Shown here piece after piece: positions 38,865-45,320 of a stretch of 64,000 nucleotides of DNA. The position numbers were made by a program, and so were the translations under genes. The stretch lies in assembly GCA_016916535.1 (NCBI GenBank), contig CP070276.1:1178001-1242000 (forward strand). The letters are read 5' to 3'. The notes under the pieces are model-generated. The model was given only the letters and a program-made list of their open reading frames with translations. It did not search any database and had not been told where the DNA came from. The number at the start of each line of letters is the position of its first letter. Positions within the stretch are counted from its first letter, which is position 1. Source of the stretch: Dysgonomonadaceae bacterium zrk40. Lineage in GTDB: Bacteria > Bacteroidota > Bacteroidia > Bacteroidales > Dysgonomonadaceae.

Positions 38865-38888
38865 AAAAAAGCGGGAAGTATCTCCCGC
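38865..38888 (-). terminator. Rho-independent terminator of the 63-residue gene
   Basis: On the minus strand GCGGGA (38888-38883) and TCCCGC (38876-38871) pair around a 6-base loop and are followed by six T. It starts 8 bases after the stop codon. Confidence 0.85.
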
Positions 38889-38895
38889 CATTCTT

Positions 38896-39087
38896 TTAAT
38901 CCAATTCAAAACGAATGCACCTTGCGACAAGTTTAGTCAGTTCATCATTCGCCTGGTCAATCGCCAATAGAAAGTTCTCCATTACTTCATCGTGTTCATC
39001 ACCGCTATAAATTCCAGCCATGACATCACCAACAACATCGGAAGCTCTGTTAATGTCTTTGTACGCTTTAGTCAATTCTTCATTCAT
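38896..39087 (-). CDS. Small acidic hypothetical protein with its own promoter and terminator
   Basis: 63 residues, rich in Asp and Glu, predicted helical (MNEELTKAYKDINRASDVVG and LLAIDQANDELTKLVARCI). No known domain is recognised. Support for a real gene comes from its surroundings: a consensus promoter (-33 TTGC, 19-base spacer, -7 TATCTTTG at 39113-39120) just upstream and a strong terminator just downstream, so it is transcribed alone. A three-codon upstream ORF (ATG ATG TTA TGA) overlaps the start. Genes expressed alone from integrated elements are often maintenance, immunity or regulatory factors, but nothing here proves a role. Confidence 0.7.
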   Translation of the reverse strand: MNEELTKAYKDINRASDVVGDVMAGIYSGDEHDEVMENFLLAIDQANDELTKLVARCIRFELD

Positions 39088-39112
39088 AACATCATTTTTT
39101 TAAGTTATTCGG

Positions 39113-39143
39113 CAAAGATAAACAGCTTTAAAATGCTGTGCAA
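39113..39143 (-). promoter_or_regulatory. Consensus promoter of the 63-residue gene
   Basis: Minus strand: TTGC -33 box, 19-base spacer, TATCTTTG -7 box (39120-39113). Confidence 0.8.
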
Positions 39144-39327
39144 TAGCTTTATAAATATATAACAATGCAACAGAAAAACGTTATCCGAAGTTTAATTGAA
39201 ACACTATTTTGCAGGAATATTGTTTGAGTAGTTAAACCGAAAGAAACAATCGCTATCTTTGTGGGTGGAATGTTGCGTTTTTGAAATGTTAAAAACAACC
39301 TATGTTAAGGATATATCTTTAATAGCC

Positions 39328-39435
39328 CCTCACGCTTATTTTAAAGCCCTCTGTGACACTTTTAACATGCTCTGAATATATAGATACCGCCCGAATAAAA
39401 ATAATAGCTTAAAACGCCTTAAAATGGCTTGTTTT
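39328..39435 (+). repeat. ~105-base imperfect direct repeat, copy 2
   Basis: Second diverged copy of 38071-38175, in direct orientation, directly beyond the 3' end of the HD-type gene. Confidence 0.5.
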
Positions 39436-39498
39436 AAAAAAGAGAGGGAAACAACCGTCTCCCCCTCCAACACAGACAAAACACAAAAACCAAAAGCA

Positions 39499-40404
39499 CT
39501 ATTCTATTGTTGTTTTCATTATCTCCCTCAAATATTCATCGTAATGTTCGGCATAGTAAGAACCTATCTCGGTCGCCATTAAATCGGGGTCGGGTGTGAT
39601 ACCTCTATATGGCAAGTCCAAACGGTCAGCATCGAAGCAAATGTCTATTAAGGTATCACCGCTTCTTAACATTGTAGAATGATGCTTACAAGCAAAAGAA
39701 AGCCTGTCAACATCCACCATCTCTAATTTGTTGCGCCCTCTGCTCTGCTCTATCACTTCCGAAGCCCTCTCGCCGTGTTCAGGGTCGTGGTCTTTGCTTT
39801 TCATCACGTCGTGCCAATAAGCGAAAGCACTAACGTTGTTTTTTACCGCCATCTTTCGGCATAACAAGTTTATCCCTTTGTCAACTCTCAAAGAGTGAGG
39901 GAATCCATCAGGTAAGGAAAAAACCCCTTCCCCTGTGAGTTCTGCTTCTTTGAAATATTCCCGCATCATGGCGCACCCCTCTCTGTAATAGGCAATCCCA
40001 TCCTTCCGAAGCATTACATTAGTGACGTGAGGGAAAACAGGGAAACGCTTCCCAAATTGTTTGTGGGTCAGCACCTCAACAATGTTGCCCCTCGAAATTG
40101 CAACCTCATTAGAGTTAATAAATAAAATGTCTCTTTTGTCTGCTTCGATTTTTAGAAAATTCACCTTGGCACAATCAACAAAACCCCAATAAATAAACTT
40201 GGCATATCCTGTTAAGACTTGCCCCTCCTGTACGCAAAAAATGCCTGGTTTATCAGCGGAAACGGCTTTTGCATTCTTATCCCATTTTTTCGGTTCGGTA
40301 TATTGTTCCGAAAGCGGGGATTTACCCGCAAGGTTATATCGCCAAAGGGTGATTTTCCACTCATCAGGAATGTGAAAAGGTTCTTTGTAAAATGTCAGGT
40401 TCAT
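39499..40404 (-). CDS. HD-domain-like putative hydrolase
   Basis: 301 residues. The N-terminal half (to about 165) has no recognised domain. The C-terminal part carries an HD-superfamily pattern: His-Asp in FAYWHD (198-199), DHDPEHGERA (205-214), a His pair in ACKHHS (241-242) and Asp in CFDADRLDLPYRGITPDP (258, 260, 263). The CFDADRLDL...GI.PDP signature is one I associate with a group of uncharacterised HD-like bacterial proteins. HD proteins cleave phosphate esters, including nucleotides; dNTPase, nuclease or cyclic-nucleotide activity are possible but unproven. It is the last gene of the primase operon and a possible cargo or anti-phage gene. The substrate is unknown. Confidence 0.65.
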   Translation of the reverse strand: MNLTFYKEPFHIPDEWKITLWRYNLAGKSPLSEQYTEPKKWDKNAKAVSADKPGIFCVQEGQVLTGYAKFIYWGFVDCAKVNFLKIEADKRDILFINSNEVAISRGNIVEVLTHKQFGKRFPVFPHVTNVMLRKDGIAYYREGCAMMREYFKEAELTGEGVFSLPDGFPHSLRVDKGINLLCRKMAVKNNVSAFAYWHDVMKSKDHDPEHGERASEVIEQSRGRNKLEMVDVDRLSFACKHHSTMLRSGDTLIDICFDADRLDLPYRGITPDPDLMATEIGSYYAEHYDEYLREIMKTTIE

Positions 40405-40450
40405 ATCTGTTTAAATAAGGCAGGGGGATAAACCCCCCGCCAGCGTTAAT

Positions 40451-40624
40451 TTACTTATCATCAGGTATCTGCCCCGTTAGCTTCAATTTTTCGATAAAGG
40501 CAGAAAAGTCGGGCTTTTGTTTCTTTTCCGCATCGGGGTAGGTGGTGTCAACCCTCTGTTTAAGTTCATTAACGGTGTTGATTAATTCTTTAGCCCATTC
40601 AGGGGCTTCATTTTTGTTCTCCAT
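40451..40624 (-). CDS. Small hypothetical protein (57 residues)
   Basis: ATG at 40624-40622, stop TAA at 40453-40451. The product (MENKNEAPEWAKELINTVNE...PDDK) is charged and helical, with no recognised domain. It begins one base after the stop of the 220-residue gene, so it is almost certainly co-translated with it. Confidence 0.55.
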   Translation of the reverse strand: MENKNEAPEWAKELINTVNELKQRVDTTYPDAEKKQKPDFSAFIEKLKLTGQIPDDK

Positions 40625-40625
40625 A

Positions 40626-41288
40626 TTATTGCTTTTTGAAAGTGTTTAAGAATATATTTTGAAAATTTTCGGGTGTGGAAAACTTGTCTTTAAATTCCTT
40701 TACAGACAAATTCGGTGGTGCCATGTAAACGCCTTGCATTCCCATCGATATGGAAGCAGGGTTAAAAGTACAGTCAGGCAAGCCATTCTTTTCTTCATAG
40801 TTCCGAAGGTCGCCAATCGCTTCCACTACCTTGTTTACTTGCTCCCAATACGCTTGCATCTTTGAAGCATCAATCTTTGTTGTCGCTTCTTTCTTTGCAA
40901 GTTCGTCTATTTTCTCCATATCCACCGAAATAGAGTCATCAACAGGGATAAGGGGAAGCCGTGCTATTCTCATTCGCCGAATAGCATTCACATCGGGAAT
41001 CAATCGGGAATAGAACTCATTCAACTCATCAGCGTTGCGCTGTATCTCGGCAACTGTGAGGAATTTACCCCTTTGTCTCTCTTGCCCCTGCTTATCAACC
41101 CATTCTCTGAAAGCCCCTTCGTTATGGGTAATTGACTCTATAAACTTCCAATCCGTTGGCAATCCCTCTGCTGAAATGGAAGCTAACAAGTCGGGAAGCT
41201 GTTCCGACATTAACTCAAATTTTTTCTTTGTGTCATTAAAGATTTTTTCGTTGAAAATCTCATCGCTGAATAGTTTTTCTTTTTTCAT
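40626..41288 (-). CDS. Hypothetical protein of 220 residues
   Basis: No family recognised. The protein is mostly helical and charged, without signal peptide or membrane segment, so cytoplasmic. A central segment (IDELAKKEATTKIDASKMQAYWEQVNKV) could form a coiled coil. Its start overlaps the stop of the upstream 55-residue ORF by ATGA, which makes translational coupling clear. Its place between primase and HD protein suggests a part in replication or in the cargo function, but nothing in the sequence decides this. Confidence 0.7.
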   Translation of the reverse strand: MKKEKLFSDEIFNEKIFNDTKKKFELMSEQLPDLLASISAEGLPTDWKFIESITHNEGAFREWVDKQGQERQRGKFLTVAEIQRNADELNEFYSRLIPDVNAIRRMRIARLPLIPVDDSISVDMEKIDELAKKEATTKIDASKMQAYWEQVNKVVEAIGDLRNYEEKNGLPDCTFNPASISMGMQGVYMAPPNLSVKEFKDKFSTPENFQNIFLNTFKKQ

Positions 41289-41452
41289 AGTTCATTGGTT
41301 TTTGTTTTTGTTGGTGCATTTTCATCGGGTGCACCGCTCTCCCATTGCTGTAATATTGTTCCGTTGCGCTCCAATTCAAAGAGTATGTCGCTAAAACTTT
41401 TTTGGGGTTCAAAGTCATCATCAAAGTCATCATCAAAGTAAAAGTCTTCCAT
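41285..41452 (-). CDS. Small acidic hypothetical protein (55 residues)
   Basis: Starts at 41452 (MEDFYFDDDFDDDFEPQ) with a strongly acidic N-terminus containing a direct repeat of FDDD; stop at 41285-41287 overlaps the next start (ATGA), and its own start overlaps the previous stop by one base (TGATG). Very acidic small proteins can be DNA mimics, so inhibition of a DNA-binding enzyme is one possibility, not shown by the sequence. Confidence 0.55.
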   Translation of the reverse strand: MEDFYFDDDFDDDFEPQKSFSDILFELERNGTILQQWESGAPDENAPTKTKTNEL

Positions 41453-41598
41453 CAGGTGTTGGGTTTTAGTTTTATCAGGTTGGTGTCCCTATTCCAAATC
41501 AAAACAAAATCATCGGAGTGATAAATCTCATTCCATTTTGTGGAGCGCAAAAAACGCATATCGTATTTTTTTATCAGTTCATTTTTCAAGTCCTTCAT
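41452..41598 (-). CDS. Small hypothetical protein (48 residues)
   Basis: MKDLKNELIKKYDMRFLRST... ending LKPNT. It has a good Shine-Dalgarno-like GGGAGGT 8 bases upstream that lies inside the end of the primase gene, and its stop overlaps the next start (TGATG). Length is consistent with a regulatory or structural microprotein; no domain is recognised. Confidence 0.5.
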   Translation of the reverse strand: MKDLKNELIKKYDMRFLRSTKWNEIYHSDDFVLIWNRDTNLIKLKPNT

Positions 41599-41603
41599 TT
41601 TTT

Positions 41604-42446
41604 TTACCTCCCAATCGTTATACCGTAATTTTTAGCCAACCAAAAAAACGTAGCAATCGAATAGCCCTTTCCTCTCAAAATAGCATCAAATTGCTCATCG
41701 CATTGCTCTCTGTTATATCGTGAATCCATTGAAGAAAGGTCGTGAAACATCTGCCTGCCATTGGGAACATCCCGAAGGGAACAGGCAAGCGAAAGCCAAT
41801 CGCTGTACCGCTCGGTAATGTTCTTACCGCTCGCCATTATAGCATCATAGAGTAATTGAATCCCTCTGTCTGTGCCTGCATAGTCCTTTCGCTCTGCTCT
41901 AATCGGCTCGATTAACTTGTCGTAGGTGTCGGCATCCTCTTTGATAAATGGGTTTTCGTTATACGACATAAACCTGTAACGGCTCACATCCCGCCCGCTT
42001 CGGTCAACAATAACATCAGGGTTTAAATCAGCGACAAGGGCATCAAAGTGTTGGGTGTGTCGCTCGGTGTGTTTTATCGGCACTATGAGGAAAGCACCCT
42101 TGCCCGAAACACTTAATCCCGCATAGGCAATGAAGGGATATTTGCTTCCGACATCGTGAATGAATCTTTGCCAATCGGAGATATGTAGGTTATCTTTGGC
42201 ATCGACATCAAGGCATATATATCCGCTATGCTGAATCAGCCCTTTGGCTTTACGCTCGCTAAACAAGCCCGAAGGGGTGAAGCCAGGTAGTTGTTTCTTT
42301 TTCTTCGAGCGCATATCGGCATCGCTCATTGTCCTTATTGCTTCGACCTTTGCCCGATACCTGTCATTCATCAGGCACCACCATAGGTTGGTATCTCTCG
42401 GCTCGCTACCGTAGTAGCTGAAAAAACTTATTCTCGATTTTTGCAT
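41604..42446 (-). CDS. Stand-alone primase (BT4734/VirE-N-like plus PriCT-2)
   Basis: 280 residues. The N-terminal domain (to about 185) is of the BT4734/VirE N-terminal-like type often found in Bacteroidetes mobile elements: YICLDVDAKD (metal-binding acidic residues), AGLSVSGKGAFLIVPI and DRSGRDVSRYRFMSYNENPF resemble archaeo-eukaryotic primase motifs. The C-terminal part (about 205-275, YSDWLSLACSLRD and FFWLAKNYG) looks like a primase C-terminal PriCT-2 domain. The helicase domain that usually follows in longer relatives is absent, so host or helper helicase must be used if it initiates replication. It lies right beside iteron-like repeats (42481-42545). Confidence 0.78.
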   Translation of the reverse strand: MQKSRISFFSYYGSEPRDTNLWWCLMNDRYRAKVEAIRTMSDADMRSKKKKQLPGFTPSGLFSERKAKGLIQHSGYICLDVDAKDNLHISDWQRFIHDVGSKYPFIAYAGLSVSGKGAFLIVPIKHTERHTQHFDALVADLNPDVIVDRSGRDVSRYRFMSYNENPFIKEDADTYDKLIEPIRAERKDYAGTDRGIQLLYDAIMASGKNITERYSDWLSLACSLRDVPNGRQMFHDLSSMDSRYNREQCDEQFDAILRGKGYSIATFFWLAKNYGITIGR

Positions 42447-42480
42447 AAAACTTTCTCTCTATTCTATCTATAAAAACTGA

Positions 42481-42545
42481 ATTGTTTGTATTGTTTGTAT
42501 TGTATTGGTAGCATTTGAATACGAACGTATACAAACGTATACAAG
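42481..42545. repeat. Iteron-like short tandem repeats; candidate replication origin
   Basis: Two 9-base units ATTGTTTGT (42481-42498) plus a partial third, then 10-base units (G/A)AACGTATAC at 42523-42532 and 42533-42542 preceded by a partial GAATAC. They fill the gap between the DUF6291-type gene and the primase gene. Confidence 0.55.
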
Positions 42546-42932
42546 TCAGAAGGGCATATCATTGTCACCCTCATAGGCGAGTTGTTTATACTTCATCTCC
42601 TTTTCGCCCGGCTCATTTGCCACGTTTTTTGTTTCGGGTTCAACCGCATCCCCTTTTGCCTTAACGCTGTTCCAATATTCCTGAATTGCTTTGGCGTTCT
42701 TTTCGCAGCGCTCTCGGTACGCCTCCACGTCATCATCTATTGCCTGTCGCATCGTGTCAAATATCATCTGTTTCGCTCTATCGCCAAAGGTTGGTATCAC
42801 GCCATCTATACGATAATCGAAGATTGCAAACATTACTTCCCCCGCCTCTTCCGCTGTCAGTACCCTGAATAAGGGGATAGATTCAAGTCTTATCAGCAAC
42901 GGAGCGTTCTCGCTCTTACTCTTTCTTGCCAT
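42546..42932 (-). CDS. DUF6291-type phage/element protein
   Basis: 128 residues opening MARKSKSENAPLLIRLES, then EAGEVMFAIFDYRIDGVIPTF and FDTMRQAIDDDVEAYRERCEKNA. This matches my recollection of DUF6291 proteins found next to replication genes in Bacteroidetes and Firmicutes phages. The Lys-rich C-terminal tail may bind nucleic acid. Function unknown; helper of replication initiation is a reasonable guess from its position between regulator and primase. Confidence 0.7.
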   Translation of the reverse strand: MARKSKSENAPLLIRLESIPLFRVLTAEEAGEVMFAIFDYRIDGVIPTFGDRAKQMIFDTMRQAIDDDVEAYRERCEKNAKAIQEYWNSVKAKGDAVEPETKNVANEPGEKEMKYKQLAYEGDNDMPF

Positions 42933-42962
42933 TACTCTGTGAATTTTGTTTTTGGATTGTGT

Positions 42963-43148
42963 TTATTTACCTAAAAGCCAGTTAATTAAAGCCTGTTTTT
43001 CTATGAATATCATTTTTCCGCTCGGCTTGTTAGCGGGAATCTTACCCGCTTTAATCAGGTTGTAAATCGTTATCTTTGACATACCTGTGATGATGCACGC
43101 TTCATCGACCGTTAGAACCTCTTTGTTCGCTAAATCATTGTATTCCAT
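42963..43148 (-). CDS. Excisionase/MerR-like helix-turn-helix protein
   Basis: 61 residues almost entirely made of an excisionase-family HTH: VLTVDEACIITGMSKITIYNLIKAGKIPANKPSGKMIFIEKQALINWLLG. First gene of the primase operon, expressed from the promoter at 43204-43234, whose transcript start is covered by an 18-base perfect palindrome (43182-43199). Autoregulation is therefore likely. Similar in fold but not identical to the protein at 43519. Confidence 0.8.
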   Translation of the reverse strand: MEYNDLANKEVLTVDEACIITGMSKITIYNLIKAGKIPANKPSGKMIFIEKQALINWLLGK

Positions 43149-43181
43149 ATTAATACCTCTTTATTACATTAGTATATAACA

Positions 43182-43199
43182 TTAATTAATATTAATTAA
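43182..43199. promoter_or_regulatory. 18-base perfect palindrome, candidate operator
   Basis: TTAATTAATATTAATTAA lies at the expected transcription start of the primase operon. Confidence 0.5.
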
Positions 43200-43203
43200 C
43201 TAT

Positions 43204-43234
43204 CAAATGTAAGAATAAGGAATCAAATAGGCAA
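43204..43234 (-). promoter_or_regulatory. Promoter of the primase operon
   Basis: Minus strand: TTGC (43234-43231), 19-base spacer, TACATTTG (43211-43204). Confidence 0.75.
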
Positions 43235-43435
43235 GCGTTTTTGCCCTGCCGACCGCCGCCAAACAAGTCATTCGGTACCGCCTATTGTTATATGTCTGTT
43301 AAATAGTGTGTTAATATAGGTGCGAAGCATCGGTCGTTTGGTGCGACCTCGGCTCATAGTGTAGAATATTTCCCCATTGATGAAAAAACCGCTTCAATTA
43401 TTTTGCCAACAAAAGAAAATAACAGGAATGCTTCT

Positions 43436-43459
43436 GAAAAATCGGGGGGAAATTTGTGT
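43436..43459 (+). repeat. 24-base direct repeat, copy 1
   Basis: Begins GAAAAATCGGGG and ends AATTTGTGT; 22 of 24 bases match 43934-43957. The copies flank the excisionase-like gene at 43519-43800. Confidence 0.55.
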
Positions 43460-43518
43460 TTTGATGGTATAAGCAAGCGGGTGCTCTGGGCACTCTGCTG
43501 CTTTGGTTGAGAAGGTTA

Positions 43519-43800
43519 TTAGCTCACTTTATTAGCGTGGCAGTAGTTAACGGCTTGTTGCTCTATTTCGTCTGCCGTCTTAATGGGGTTTCTTAGCATC
43601 CACCGTTCAAGCTCCGACCGGTCGAAATAAATCAGCTTCCCGCTGGGTTTGTAGTAAGGTATCTTACCGCTTGCTGTAAGTTTATAAAGGTAGCTTTTAG
43701 CCAATCCCGTGAACATAACAGCTTCCTCAAATGTAAGCACGTTCTTTTGCAACATCACCCCTTTTTCGATCCTCTCCAGCCGCTCCATCAGTTCATCCAT
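43519..43800 (-). CDS. Excisionase-like helix-turn-helix protein
   Basis: 93 residues. An N-terminal helical segment (MDELMERLERIEKGVMLQ) precedes an excisionase-type HTH (TFEEAVMFTGLAKSYLYKLTASGKIPYYKPSGKLIYFDRSELERWML). Proteins of this type bend the attachment site and direct integrase to excision, or act as regulators. It lies next to the integrase, 205 bases away, with its own promoter at 43859-43890, so excision directionality can be controlled separately from the integrase. Confidence 0.8.
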   Translation of the reverse strand: MDELMERLERIEKGVMLQKNVLTFEEAVMFTGLAKSYLYKLTASGKIPYYKPSGKLIYFDRSELERWMLRNPIKTADEIEQQAVNYCHANKVS

Positions 43801-43858
43801 AAATCACCAAATTAAATTAATACTATATTATCTACCTATTTATCAGGTGACAATAGTA

Positions 43859-43890
43859 CGAATATACGCAAAATAAATGAAAATAAGAAA
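43859..43890 (-). promoter_or_regulatory. Promoter of the excisionase-like gene
   Basis: Minus strand: TTTC (43890-43887), 20-base spacer, TATATTCG (43866-43859). Confidence 0.6.
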
Positions 43891-43933
43891 CGTTTATCTG
43901 GGAAGTTATCAACCATCGGGAACGAATATTTTG

Positions 43934-43957
43934 GAAAAATCGGGGAAAAATTTGTGT
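43934..43957 (+). repeat. 24-base direct repeat, copy 2
   Basis: 22 of 24 bases match 43436-43459. Confidence 0.55.
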
Positions 43958-43981
43958 CGTATGGAAGCCCCAAATTCAGCC

Positions 43982-44004
43982 CACCCCCATAGGGGGGTGC
44001 ACCC
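43982..44004 (-). terminator. GC-rich hairpin after the integrase gene
   Basis: CACCCCC (43982-43988) pairs with GGGGGTG (43993-43999), and an overlapping palindrome GGGGTGCACCCC offers an alternative fold. No U-tract follows, so it may attenuate rather than end transcription. Confidence 0.45.
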
Positions 44005-45126
44005 CTAAAGATAGTCAGGAAGGGAATTTATTGCTTTCTTTTTTAGGTCATCAGCTATACGTGTGTACTTCTCCGTATGTTTCAGGCTTGTATGCCCGAG
44101 TGTTGCGGATAATGTTTTTATATCAGGCTTGTTATCCCCCTTTAACGTCAACAGGTTAACGGCGAAACTGTGGCGTGCGCAATGCCACGTTATATGCTTG
44201 CTAATCCCTGCACGCTTCACCAATGCTTTTAACGTCTTATTGCACGCGGTGTGGCTTGGTAGATAAAAAACATTCTCCTCTGGGCTTCTCTGCTCACCGA
44301 TAAGTTTTAATGCTGTTCTGTTCAGGTCAATGGTTACAAGCTTGCCCGTCTTTTGCTGGTCTATGGTCATCCGCTCTGCCCCGAAATCAATATCGCTAAA
44401 CTTTAAATCATTAACGTCACAGAAACGCAATCCAGTAACACACGAAAAGAGAAAAGCTCGCTTTACTTCATCGCTTTGGCACTCGGTGCGTGCTATCTGT
44501 GTTATTTCATCATTCGTTAGTATGTCCTTTCTTGCCCCCTCGTCTGTTTTGAATATCACCCCCTCCGTTGGCATCCTGTTTATCAGCCCTTCGGCAACAG
44601 CCCTCCGAAGCACCTTTTTAAACCTTTGGTAATACCCGTGTGCGCCCTCTCCCACGCTCCTACCTTTCAAATACTGTACGAAATCAGTCATCATCAGGCT
44701 TGTTATCTGGTCAGTTCTTAATGTCTTTTGGTTTAGCTTCGGTTGTTCTTCGGTCAGAAAATTCTTAAACCTTTTTATTGCACCCTGCACCATCCGAATA
44801 TCTTTCTTTTGGTAATTAGAAATGTAGTTATCAGCAAAAGTAAAAAAGGCAACCTTCCTCTTTGTCGGTGAAACCATGCCGTGTTGTGTGTGATTGAGTT
44901 CTCTCTCCCGCTCCGTCCTTATCTGTTCAGCCAGTTCCCTTGTTTCCTTGTTTGCCTGCCGTTCCAACGGTGTGCGGGCTTTTACAAGGTACAATTTCAA
45001 AAACTCATAGGTGTGCGCCCCACCTCTATAAGTGTCCAGAAACAGGCTTATATTGCCGTTAGCAAGCTCCCGCTCCCTTAATACCACGTTGTTCTTTTTT
45101 AAACCTCTTCTTGTTTTCATAACCAT
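44005..45126 (-). CDS. Tyrosine-type site-specific integrase
   Basis: 373 residues with the Bacteroidetes phage-integrase layout: N-terminal arm-binding domain, SAM-like core-binding domain (about 105-210) and catalytic domain. Catalytic residues are visible: Arg in CVTGLRFCDV, Lys in the beta-hairpin near QQKTGK, HxxR in HCARHSF, His in LGHTSLKHTEKY and Tyr in TEKYTRI. It recombines the 12-base core inside tRNA-Leu. It is the gene nearest the right end, transcribed inward from a consensus promoter, and replaced the downstream side of the tRNA on insertion. Confidence 0.95.
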   Translation of the reverse strand: MVMKTRRGLKKNNVVLRERELANGNISLFLDTYRGGAHTYEFLKLYLVKARTPLERQANKETRELAEQIRTERERELNHTQHGMVSPTKRKVAFFTFADNYISNYQKKDIRMVQGAIKRFKNFLTEEQPKLNQKTLRTDQITSLMMTDFVQYLKGRSVGEGAHGYYQRFKKVLRRAVAEGLINRMPTEGVIFKTDEGARKDILTNDEITQIARTECQSDEVKRAFLFSCVTGLRFCDVNDLKFSDIDFGAERMTIDQQKTGKLVTIDLNRTALKLIGEQRSPEENVFYLPSHTACNKTLKALVKRAGISKHITWHCARHSFAVNLLTLKGDNKPDIKTLSATLGHTSLKHTEKYTRIADDLKKKAINSLPDYL

Positions 45127-45146
45127 CAGGAATTAATGTTCTTTGG

Positions 45147-45178
45147 CAAAGATAATGAATGTTGGGTACATAACCAAC
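45147..45178 (-). promoter_or_regulatory. Integrase promoter overlapped by a palindrome
   Basis: Minus strand: TTGG (45177-45174), 19-base spacer, TATCTTTG (45154-45147). The inverted repeat GTTGG-N8-CCAAC (45161-45178) covers the -33 box and spacer, a likely operator. Confidence 0.7.
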
Positions 45179-45182
45179 GAAA

Positions 45183-45204
45183 AGTATCAAAATAGTATCG
45201 TTAA
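45183..45204 (+). repeat. Right integrase arm-type site
   Basis: 21 of 22 bases match 37911-37932; sits just upstream of the integrase promoter. Confidence 0.6.
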
Positions 45205-45320
45205 ATAAATTATCATTATCCAATAAAGAGAAAATAAACCTTAATGTTAAATCGCTATATCGCTGTTTTTCTGTTGTGTTAGTTTCCTTTGTTAACCTTT
45301 TTTTAGAGGGGTTATGTATT

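Larger units (their letters stand above)
37854..38895. other. Left-end region of the element, no confident gene apart from a weak ORF
   Basis: This stretch holds a terminator-like hairpin (37871-37898), an integrase arm-type repeat (37911-37932), the first copy of a ~105-base imperfect repeat (38071-38175), a weak minus-strand ORF (38405-38686), a 24-base imperfect direct repeat (38595-38618 and 38780-38803) and the terminator of the 63-residue gene (38865-38888). The rest shows no convincing coding potential. Confidence 0.6.
39088..39498. other. Non-coding stretch with promoter and second repeat copy
   Basis: It contains the minus-strand promoter of the 63-residue gene (39113-39143), an isolated plus-strand TATCTTTG box (39254-39261, without a good -33 box), and the second copy of the ~105-base repeat (39328-39435). 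No ORF is supported. Confidence 0.6.
43149..43518. other. Intergenic control region of the element
   Basis: No supported ORF. Contains the palindrome 43182-43199, the promoter 43204-43234 and one copy of a 24-base direct repeat (43436-43459) whose other copy is at 43934-43957. Confidence 0.6.

Noticed and set aside
39254-39261. Plus-strand -7 box TATCTTTG inside the element as a promoter for a non-coding RNA
   Set aside because: The nearest TTTG is 27 bases upstream, too far, and no terminator is seen; kept only as a note in the non-coding stretch.
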